DNA of 15,544 nucleotides from contig JAGHCE010000192.1 of the NCBI GenBank assembly GCA_021160625.1, positions 1 to 15,544 of the forward strand, given 5' to 3'. The stretch is from Planctomycetota bacterium. Its GTDB lineage: Bacteria; Planctomycetota; DG-23; SLPQ01. A model generated the notes under the pieces. That model made no database searches. It was not told where the DNA came from and was given only the letters and a program-made list of their open reading frames with translations. Below, one piece after another: positions 6,868-13,900 of the stretch (the stretch's first letter is position 1; every line of letters begins with the position of its first letter). Made by a program: the position numbers and the translations under genes.

Positions 6868-7010
6868 CATTGACCTCCTCTTGGCTGGACATTCACCCCG
6901 TTTGCGGATGCTCTTGCCGTGCGCCCCTGTGGCTCCCCGGGCACAACCACACATATAAATGTCAGAAAATCCCGGCCCCGGTCAAGTCCAAAGTGGTTAT
7001 GGCGGCATAT

Positions 7011-7075
7011 AGTGCCGCGCTTTTGATGTCTATTGCGCGCGCGGCAAGCCGCGCTCTACGTCACGATGCGGCACT
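7011..7075. repeat. Nested palindromic element A
   Basis: An outer 8-bp inverted repeat, AGTGCCGC (7011-7018) and GCGGCACT (7068-7075), encloses an inner hairpin GCGCGGC-AA-GCCGCGC (7039-7054). Both stems are perfect. It lies in the untranslated gap between the DUF3592 gene and the beta-helix operon. It could be a folded leader RNA, a terminator for the DUF3592 transcript, or a dispersed palindromic repeat. Confidence 0.7.
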
Positions 7076-7082
7076 GGTGGCC

Positions 7083-7157
7083 GTGTAGGGGCGCTGGTTC
7101 ACTCGCGCCCTCGTTTTCCGGTAGCGGTACCGGGCGCAATAAATTGTGCCCCTACAC
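7083..7157. repeat. Nested palindromic element B
   Basis: An outer perfect 10-bp inverted repeat, GTGTAGGGGC (7083-7092) and GCCCCTACAC (7148-7157), encloses GCGCCC (7105-7110) with GGGCGC (7132-7137). A central CCGGTA (7118-7123) with TACCGG (7128-7133) partly competes with the middle stem. The whole can form one long interrupted hairpin only 7 nt from element A. No transposase or open reading frame is associated, so a small non-autonomous palindromic repeat is plausible. Confidence 0.72.
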
Positions 7158-7172
7158 CTATTCCGCGTGTTC

Positions 7173-7186
7173 CGGGGCGCGCCCCG
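7173..7186. repeat. 14-bp perfect palindrome
   Basis: CGGGGCGCGCCCCG reads identically on both strands. It is the third palindromic structure in the 338-bp gap 6871-7208 and lies 23 bases before the stop end of the DUF3592 gene. In GC-rich DNA such palindromes can arise by chance, but three in succession suggest a repeat-rich spacer. Confidence 0.5.
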
Positions 7187-7208
7187 CATTGGGCACCCCT
7201 GCCGCGCC

Positions 7209-8495
7209 CTACGCAGCAGGCACTTCCACCGGCAGGGGGAAGTGGCAGCGGCGGCGTCCTATGGTCAGGCGCAGCCACCAACCGCAGCGCTTGTCGGCGT
7301 CGTCGCGGATTTCCCTCGGCTCGTCGGGGATTGACAAGACGCCCGAAAGGGCCGATGAGGCGCCTCGGAAGCGGTTGATGTCATTTATCTCGCGCTTGTA
7401 GTCGGTGTGCGGTCGGCCTGCGGTACGGCCGAGCTTCTGCGTGCGGTAGACGACGTACGCCCTCACCGTGCGGGCCTCGGCCAGCCGCCCGCGCGGGTCC
7501 GACATCTCCCACCCGGCGGTCTCGCCCGGCGCCACCGGCGCCGAGAAGAGTCTCAACCGCAGCCCGGAGAACTTGCGCCTTTCCCGAGTGAGCCTTATCG
7601 CCTGGCCCAGTGTCATCGCCCCGATGAAGAAAAACGGCGTGAAGAAAAGGTACAAAAACCACGGCAAATCTTCCGGGGCCAGCGTAAACCCTCCGTACAC
7701 CGTGAACGTAACGCCGTTCCAGAAAAGCGCAAACACCCAGGGCCCGACGATCTGCTTGTCGAACTCGGGCTTTATCCCCTTGCCGGTGTCCCTCTGGACT
7801 TGGCGGGCTTTCTTGATGCGGCCGGCGAGAAACGGCCCAAAAACGATCCCGCCGCCGACCCCAGCGAACACAAGCCCGAACATCACCAGCACCACGAACA
7901 TATACGAGATGTCACGGTTGAGCACCGCCTGGGACGGGTCGCCGGGATCGTAGTACGCAGTGCAGGTCCTGCCGACTTCAAACTCGTCTGTTATCCGCTC
8001 CTGCGCCGCGCGGTTCGCCGTCGACATCCCCGTCAGCCGGTATCTCGACGAAGTGTACCGCCTGGGGCCGACTTTGTAACGGTACTTTATCACCGGCTTG
8101 TAAGTGGTCCCGTCCGAACTATTGTGGGCCTCGACCTTCGTCGATACGATTGTCGCCTCGACCTCCTGCCAGGCCTTGAGCGCGAACAGGTTCATATATC
8201 CCTGCCACACGCCGAACGAAAACGCCGCGATCCCCGCCGCCAGGAATGGCAGCCCGAAAAGCACCATGCAGCCTCTGCCCGCCGCATTGACTGCCTTCGA
8301 CGTGCCCGGCGTCTTGTGGTTGTCAGAGTCCGCTTTCAACGACATCGCCGTCTCCGCTTGAGAAACCCCCTGTGGGACATATACAAGCCCGGCGCACCGG
8401 CATTTTACGGCGCCCCTCCAAAAATCTACACTGTCGTCCCCCAATTCCAAACATTTTCCGCAATGGGCAGGGCGGACATGCTTATCTGCCGTCAC
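7209..8495 (-). CDS. DUF3592-domain membrane protein with possible N-terminal Cys4 zinc knuckle
   Basis: The core is a DUF3592 protein. A membrane segment lies near residues 77-100. A soluble domain (WQEVEATIVSTKVE to YYDPGDPSQAVLNRD, about 109-195) ends with the family's typical Tyr-x-Pro-x-x-P-x-x-A-x-L pattern. Further membrane segments lie near 197-224, 250-272 and 278-300, followed by a basic soluble tail. Function of the family is unknown. Two starts are possible. ATG 8345 has GGAG 6 nt upstream and gives 378 aa. GTG 8495 (used here, 428 aa) adds HCGKC...VKCRC..VYVP, with cysteines at 12, 15, 32 and 34 and an overall likeness to the zinc-ribbon starts of planctomycete proteins. The added 50 codons are less GC-rich in third positions than the rest, so this extension is uncertain. 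The gene is divergent from agaS. Confidence 0.78.
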   Translation of the reverse strand: MTADKHVRPAHCGKCLELGDDSVDFWRGAVKCRCAGLVYVPQGVSQAETAMSLKADSDNHKTPGTSKAVNAAGRGCMVLFGLPFLAAGIAAFSFGVWQGYMNLFALKAWQEVEATIVSTKVEAHNSSDGTTYKPVIKYRYKVGPRRYTSSRYRLTGMSTANRAAQERITDEFEVGRTCTAYYDPGDPSQAVLNRDISYMFVVLVMFGLVFAGVGGGIVFGPFLAGRIKKARQVQRDTGKGIKPEFDKQIVGPWVFALFWNGVTFTVYGGFTLAPEDLPWFLYLFFTPFFFIGAMTLGQAIRLTRERRKFSGLRLRLFSAPVAPGETAGWEMSDPRGRLAEARTVRAYVVYRTQKLGRTAGRPHTDYKREINDINRFRGASSALSGVLSIPDEPREIRDDADKRCGWWLRLTIGRRRCHFPLPVEVPAA

Positions 8496-8602
8496 CTATT
8501 CCACGCGCGGCAAGTTTACCCGCCGCGGGCTTGTGAGGAACTGTGGCTGCCTGGTTTTACGGCCCGAAACGGCGAAAAATGCCGGGTGAGAGGCCCTTTC
8601 GG

Positions 8603-8630
8603 TTGATTTCCGGTACTCTGTACGTATATT
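8603..8630 (+). promoter_or_regulatory. Sigma70-like promoter for agaS
   Basis: TTGATT (8603-8608) and TATATT (8625-8630) are separated by 16 bp, and agaS begins 42 nt downstream. The boxes match the consensus at four and five of six positions. The 176-bp divergent gap to the DUF3592 gene (8496-8671) shows nothing else definite apart from GTAC repeats within the promoter spacer. Confidence 0.5.
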
Positions 8631-8671
8631 GACTTCCTGTTTTGAGGCATAAATCGAAAGGAAGAAGCACT

Positions 8672-9910
8672 ATGGCTGATGAAATGAAGAAACTGCTGGA
8701 ACTGCCGGAATCCGCCAAGGAGGAGCTCGGAGCGCTGCACACGCCGAGAGAGATTGCACAGCAACCGTTTATATGGAGGGACACAGCGGCGAGGTTCGGC
8801 CGCGAGCGCGACGCGATCCTGGCGTTCCTTAAGAAGGCGAAGGCCCTCACCTCCAACGGCCGCATCGTGATGACGGGCGCGGGCACGTCGGCCTACGTGG
8901 GGATATGCGCCGAGCCAGCCTTGAGGACCGTTCTAAAGGCGGAGGCGCGCGCGGTCCCCTCCACCGATATCGTCACCCACCCCCAGACGGCCTTCATCCC
9001 GAAGAAGAACTATCTGCTGGTCAACTTCGCCCGCTCGGGCAACAGCCCCGAGTCCGTCGGGTCGTTCCGGTTCGCCAACGAGACCGCCACGACGGTTCAC
9101 CACCTGGCGATTACCTGCAACAAGGACGGCAAGCTCGCCGAGTTCGCCAGGCAGGACCCCGAAAAAGCGTATGCCTTCATCCTGCACGAGAAGTCAAACG
9201 ACGAGTCGCTCGTGATGACGTCGTCGTTTTCGGGGATGCTGGTGGCGGCGCTGGGCCTTGCGCACATAAAGAAGTTCCGCTCCTTCCCCCGCCTCGTGGA
9301 GAAGATGGCCAAGGCCGGCGAGAGGATGCTCTCGCGCGGGTCGGCCGTCGCGAAAAAGGTCGCGGCGCTCGACTTCAAGCGCGCCGTCTATCTCGGATCG
9401 GGAGCGCTTTACGGCGCCGCGGTTGAATCGGCCCTTAAGATACAGGAAAGCACATCGGGCGACGTCATCTCCGCCGTCGAGTCCTTCGTGGGCCTCAGGC
9501 ACGGGCCGCAGGCGGTCATCCACGATGACACGCTGGTCGTGGCGTTCGTATCAAGCGACCCTTACGTGCGAAGGTACGAGCTGGACCTTCTCAAGGAAAA
9601 CCACGCCAAGGGCCTCGGGATGAGGACCGTCGCCGTTACGACCCAAAGCGACGAGGAACTTGCGGCGGCCGTCGACGACGTTATCGAAGTGCAGCCGCGC
9701 GGCAAGAGCAAAATCCCCGACATCGCTCGCGCCCCAGTCGACACCATCTTCGCCCAGATGCTGGGAATGTTTAAGTCGATGGCATTCGGGTACCGCCCCG
9801 ACGCGCCCAGCAAGTCCGGCGTTATCCACCGCGTTGTCGAGGGAATAAGCGTTTACGACCGCGAGAAGTTCATGAAAGACGGCGTCTGGGAGGTTTTCAT
9901 AGGCCGCTGA
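8672..9910 (+). CDS. agaS: AgaS-family SIS-domain sugar-phosphate isomerase/deaminase
   Basis: The 412-aa product has two SIS domains in the AgaS order. The first carries MTGAGTSAYVG (67-77), TDIVTHP and FARSGNSPESV (119-129), with VHHLAITCN and MTSSFSGML after it. The second carries YLGSGALYGAAVESALKIQE (240-259) and GLRHGPQAVI (274-283), then VVAFVSSDPY. Candidate catalytic residues are E252 and H277. The C-terminus, APSKSGVIHRVVEGISVY, also matches the family. AgaS is linked to galactosamine/N-acetylgalactosamine use, where it acts as a galactosamine-6-phosphate deaminase/isomerase in the cytoplasm. Exact substrate preference here is inferred. Length is close to, and slightly above, the roughly 384 aa of the E. 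coli protein because of an N-terminal extension. ATG 8672 has AGGAAG about 8 nt upstream. The HAD phosphatase gene follows after 57 nt, probably in the same transcript. Confidence 0.92.
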   Translation: MADEMKKLLELPESAKEELGALHTPREIAQQPFIWRDTAARFGRERDAILAFLKKAKALTSNGRIVMTGAGTSAYVGICAEPALRTVLKAEARAVPSTDIVTHPQTAFIPKKNYLLVNFARSGNSPESVGSFRFANETATTVHHLAITCNKDGKLAEFARQDPEKAYAFILHEKSNDESLVMTSSFSGMLVAALGLAHIKKFRSFPRLVEKMAKAGERMLSRGSAVAKKVAALDFKRAVYLGSGALYGAAVESALKIQESTSGDVISAVESFVGLRHGPQAVIHDDTLVVAFVSSDPYVRRYELDLLKENHAKGLGMRTVAVTTQSDEELAAAVDDVIEVQPRGKSKIPDIARAPVDTIFAQMLGMFKSMAFGYRPDAPSKSGVIHRVVEGISVYDREKFMKDGVWEVFIGR

Positions 9911-9967
9911 TGGCGGGTGTGCGCCCGCCTCTGGTTTTCAACGGCCGGATTTACGGAGAGAAAATAC

Positions 9968-10678
9968 GTGATACGTGCGCTGATTTTCGATATGGACGGC
10001 CTGCTCGTCGAGACCGAGAGCATTCACGTGAGGGCCTGGCAGGAGTTCCTGCGCCTCAGGGGCATAGAGGCCCCCAAAGGCTTCTGCGAGTCCCTGGTCG
10101 GCACCAGCATCCGCGACAACGTTATAACCTCCCAGCGCGTGCTGGGCCTCGAGGGTGACGTCAAGGAGCTCACCCGCGAACGCGACGCCTTCTACCTCGA
10201 AATGCTCGAGAAAGAGGACCTTACGCCGCTGCCCGGAGTGCCGGCGCTTTTCGACCTCGCCGAGACATCGCGTCTGCCGCTGGCCGTCTGCTCGTCCTCC
10301 CCGCCCGACCAGCTCGCCGTGATTTTGCCCAGGGTCCTCGAAGCGACCGGCAGGGCGCCGCGGCCGGAGGAGTTTTTCGACGTGATGGTCTGCGGACAGG
10401 ACGTCATCCACCAGAAACCCGCGCCGGACATATACGTCAAATGTGCCGGAGAGCTCGGCGTGCCGCCCGGGGAATGCCTGACCTTCGAGGACTCCGTCGC
10501 CGGCGCCGCTGCTTCGGCCGCCGCCGGAATGACGGTGATCGTCGTGCCTAATCCCTTCGTGGACGACAATCACCGGTGGCCGAGCCCCTATGTATTCGGC
10601 TCGCTTGAGGAGGCGTTGGAAAGCGGGGGTTTGCGTCTTGAGGCAGGCGGCGTGATGCTCGAGGCGGCACCGGCGTGA
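9968..10678 (+). CDS. HAD-IA phosphatase, beta-phosphoglucomutase-like
   Basis: The 236-aa product shows all four HAD motifs: motif I FDMDGLLVETE with nucleophile D8 and acid/base D10, motif II CSSS (108-111), motif III lysine K150 in HQKPAPD, and motif IV TFEDSVAG with E174 and D175. An alpha-helical cap lies between motifs I and II (about 15-90). Such proteins dephosphorylate sugar phosphates or, with the right cap residues, act as beta-phosphoglucomutase; cap residues do not allow a choice here. The start is GTG 9968, since GGAGAG lies about 8 nt upstream and the HAD motif begins at once; an in-frame GTG at 9917 would add 17 unlikely residues. The last 20 or so residues (GLRLEAGGVMLEAAPA) lie outside the HAD fold. 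Position after agaS suggests sugar-phosphate turnover in the same pathway. Confidence 0.9.
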   Translation: MIRALIFDMDGLLVETESIHVRAWQEFLRLRGIEAPKGFCESLVGTSIRDNVITSQRVLGLEGDVKELTRERDAFYLEMLEKEDLTPLPGVPALFDLAETSRLPLAVCSSSPPDQLAVILPRVLEATGRAPRPEEFFDVMVCGQDVIHQKPAPDIYVKCAGELGVPPGECLTFEDSVAGAAASAAAGMTVIVVPNPFVDDNHRWPSPYVFGSLEEALESGGLRLEAGGVMLEAAPA

Positions 10679-10681
10679 AGC

Positions 10682-10718
10682 GGGGAGTTTCCGGAAAACT
10701 CCCCTGCGGCGGTTTTTT
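10682..10718 (+). terminator. Terminator-like hairpin after the agaS-HAD unit, with an overlapping alternative stem
   Basis: GGGGAGTTT (10682-10690) pairs with AAACTCCCC (10696-10704) as a 9-bp stem 3 nt after the HAD stop codon. A run of six T residues (10713-10718) follows 8 nt after the stem, which is farther than usual. CCGGAAAA (10691-10698) can instead pair with TTTTCCGG (10715-10722), so two mutually exclusive hairpins overlap. The simplest role is to end the agaS-HAD transcript. Confidence 0.55.
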
Positions 10719-10873
10719 CCGGCCGGAGAGGGGTTAAAGTGGCGGGAAAAACGAACAAGACGGCCTCCACGCGCGTCGTAATACTTACGGGGCAATAGGG
10801 CGGGGAATGCTCGGCGCGTGACGGTATCCGGCTTCAAGGCGTTTGAAAATGGGAATTTGCGCGCTTTTTTGGC

Positions 10874-10902
10874 TTTACAAGCGCTGTTGAAATCGGTATA
10901 AA
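10874..10902 (+). promoter_or_regulatory. Sigma70-like promoter of the giant LEERIAP protein
   Basis: TTTACA (10874-10879) and TATAAA (10897-10902) are separated by exactly 17 bp, each one mismatch from consensus. Transcription would begin near 10908-10910, leaving an 80-nt leader. An inverted repeat GCGCTT (10861-10866)/AAGCGC (10879-10884) brackets the -35 box and might be an operator. The preceding bases 10723-10860 show no gene or other clear element. Confidence 0.65.
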
Positions 10903-10907
10903 TTATG

Positions 10908-10926
10908 TGCTCCTTCGCCTGGAGCA
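10908..10926 (+). promoter_or_regulatory. 5'-end leader hairpin of the giant gene
   Basis: TGCTCC (10908-10913) pairs with GGAGCA (10921-10926) around the 7-nt loop TTCGCCT. It sits at the predicted transcription start, where a hairpin could shield the mRNA 5' end. No known riboswitch pattern is recognised in the rest of the leader to 10990. Confidence 0.4.
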
Positions 10927-10990
10927 GTCGGTTCTGAATCCGATAAAGAGCAGCCGGTCTGTCAGTTTCCTCGCAGAAGGGAGACTTGTA

Positions 10991-13900
10991 ATGCAGCGTA
11001 AGAAGTCCAAGGGCATCTCTGCACCCCAGCACAGAGCACTCCAGATCGAAGAACTCGAAGAACGCATCGCCCCGGTTATCGTCGACGCAACCCACTGGGT
11101 CGTAGGCGATCCCGACACCGGTCCATTAAACGCATGGCCTGAAAGTCCGGATACGTACTGGATATTCTACATCGGCCCGGGCCAGGCCGACATCCGCGCG
11201 GTGGACGGCAATGCCGACCTGGACGGGCAGCACATCGGTAATGTCACAATAACCGGTAGCGACATCACGTCGATGCTTTTCATTATGGATCTGCCGGACG
11301 ATGACACGCCTTCCCAGGACGGTGTTCCCTGGTCCACTGACGCCGGCACCATCTGCGTCCAGGGCAACATACTCGTCCAGAACGGCGATATGGGAGCCAT
11401 TTTCATTGACGGTATGTTCGGCCAGGAATGGTCCATCGGTCAGCCTACATTGACGGTTGATGGGACGCTGGGCAAGCTCGACGCGGGCATCCTGCTGGCA
11501 AACGTCCACGCCCAGGACGACATCTGGGAGATCGACTCCGACACCACCATAGGTGCATATCTCGACGTGCGTCCCGACCCGGATATGTGGGTCTATGGGT
11601 TCCATGATACAAACATCACAGCCGACGGCAATATCGGGGCCATCCGGGCGGGCGTGGGCCTTGGTGACCAGGGTGAATCCATCTCTGGAATTGCGATCCT
11701 CGGCGGCGCGATATCGGGCACCACGTCGATAATGGCAAACGCCGACGGCATAGGCGATCCCGGCATCATAGACCTCATCGAGGCAAGAGGCGGGTCACTT
11801 ATAGATGGGAACATCGGCTGCCGGCTTGGGGACAATGTGCCCTACATCAGCGCCGGGCCGGGGGGCAACGTCCGCTTCATACACCTTGACGGTAACGTCT
11901 TTGATAGGGGCCCGACGGGTTGGTCTTACGCGGTAACGCCAATCACGATTGGCCCTGACGCTCCGCTTTCGGAACGGACGATTGTAGACGACTCCGGTGG
12001 CGTTATGGTGATCAATCCCGGAGAGGTTACGTTTACAACGGCGGACGGCTCGATGACCTACCTCGGTGAGGCCTCCTATCTGCTCGTCCCCGTTGACACG
12101 GGAACCCAGGGTCCCGGTGCCGTCCTGGCGCGCGTCACCCTCGCCGGCGACGCGGCCTGCACCGTTTCCGGCAACGTCGAGGTAGGCGAAGTGTTGGTAA
12201 CAGGTGACACCGAATACCCCGAGGGTCTGGTACTTGACTTCGCGGATATCCTGGACGCCACGAGCATCGACGATCTCGATATCGCACAGCCCTCGGACAT
12301 AACACAGTTGCAGGGCTACGTCCACCAGGTGTTCACAGGCACCGGCGAGGCGGATATATACTACGTGCACGGGGACCGCATTCCCATATTCCTTAACAAC
12401 ACCAACGATGGCGATATCGTCAGCGCTTCCTCTAACTCGGAAGTTATCTTCATCGGCGCTTCCAACAACGGTGGAGACATAGGTGCGACCGAGAGCATCA
12501 CCCCCTACCTTATCAAGAGCCCGCTGTATTACGTGGACGGCAACGTCGCATGGGTCGACTCCGATCCGGACCCCGGTGCCCTCACTCCAATTGGTATTGA
12601 AGGCAGCCTCATGCGCTACAACTCCATATACGGCGTGCGGGCCGAGGGCCAGATATACGGCGTGTCGGCCGGCGGTGCAATAGGCGACGTGCGGGCGATT
12701 GGCGGGGGCATAACTCTCGTCGTGGCGGATACCAACCACCAGCGGGATCCCGGATCACCGCTGGTTACGGCCGACCTGCTTTTCGTGCCGGGCTTTGCCG
12801 CGGCCGGCGATCCCTTGGACATAACGTTCTCCCTTTTCGGCAAGATCCACAACACGGTCGGTGACGGCGTTTTCGGTCAGATTCTCTCAGGTCAAGCCAG
12901 CATCCCGAATCTTCCCGACACACATATTGACACACTGCAGTACCCATGGGTGCTCGGTGGGACCATCGAGTTGGTGCGTGTGGGAGAGGGCTTGGAAATA
13001 ACGACAATTGACCCCTATGGCGGCGGCGTCTTTGTCAGTTCCGGGGTCTATACGGCCCAGAATATCGAGCGCGTGATTTGCAGCGGTTACGGCGATGACA
13101 CAAAGGGCATAAACGGCATATACGGCGACATTATGGCAAAGGCCAACGGGCTCCCCCTTGATCCGCTCCTTCCCCCGGAAGGCCAGTTCCCGTTCGGCGT
13201 GAGCTACGTCACCGCCACTAATGGTGCCGTCATCCAGAGCAGTTGGATAATCGGCGGGGACATGGACTCGGCTTTTTCGTCAACCAGCATCAGTTCTGAC
13301 ATCGGCTACATTCGCGCATCGGGGAACGGATCGATCATAGACGGCATCGAGGTTGTGGGCCATTCAGTTACGGCCGTCTCCGCGACCGGCGGCAGCAACG
13401 GGATCGTCTGGACAAACGTGACGGCGTTCGGCGGCGGCCTGCAACTTATCTCCGCCGACGGGCCGGGGATCGACAACAGTAATTTCCTCGCAAACGGCAC
13501 GGCCGGCGCCATAAGAACTATCGGCAGCAACTCGGCGATCACGAATACCTCGATAAAGGCTATGGCCGACCTCAAGAACCTTTCCACGAACGCCCTCGAA
13601 AACGACTACATCAACATATACACGCTGGGGCGCCTCTCGACACTTGACCACATAGACAATACCGTCTTCGATGTCGGTGGTCTCAGGACTATGACGATCA
13701 GGAACGACATAATAAACGGCACCGCCATCAACATCGCCGGCCCCCTGAACCGCCTGACCGTCGGCGGCACGATCGACGGCTCCACGATCAGGGCCTCGGG
13801 CCCCTGGGCGAATATCGGCAGGGTGATCGTGAAAGGCGACATCAACAATTCCACGATCTACTCCGAGCATAACATCACTATGGTGCAGTCGCGTACCGGC

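Noticed and set aside
6958..6985. Minus-strand promoter with TTGACC for the beta-helix operon
   Set aside because: The -35-like box is good, but the nearest -10-like sequence (TATATG) is 22 nt away, too far for a normal spacer.
7407..8606. 399-codon plus-strand frame opposite the DUF3592 gene
   Set aside because: Antisense shadow: Arg/Pro/His-rich, no motif, and it crosses the divergent promoter gap.
10903..10990. Riboswitch in the leader of the giant gene
   Set aside because: Apart from the 5' hairpin, no conserved riboswitch core such as the c-di-GMP GEMM pattern could be recognised, and there is no expression platform.
9938..11095. 385-codon minus-strand frame opposite the HAD gene and the start of the giant gene
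   Set aside because: It runs through a terminator, a promoter and two real plus-strand genes, and has no recognisable domain.
11795..12739. 314-codon minus-strand frame inside the giant gene
   Set aside because: Antisense to continuous repeat-type coding sequence; composition is explained by the complement of Gly/Asp/Ile/Val codons.
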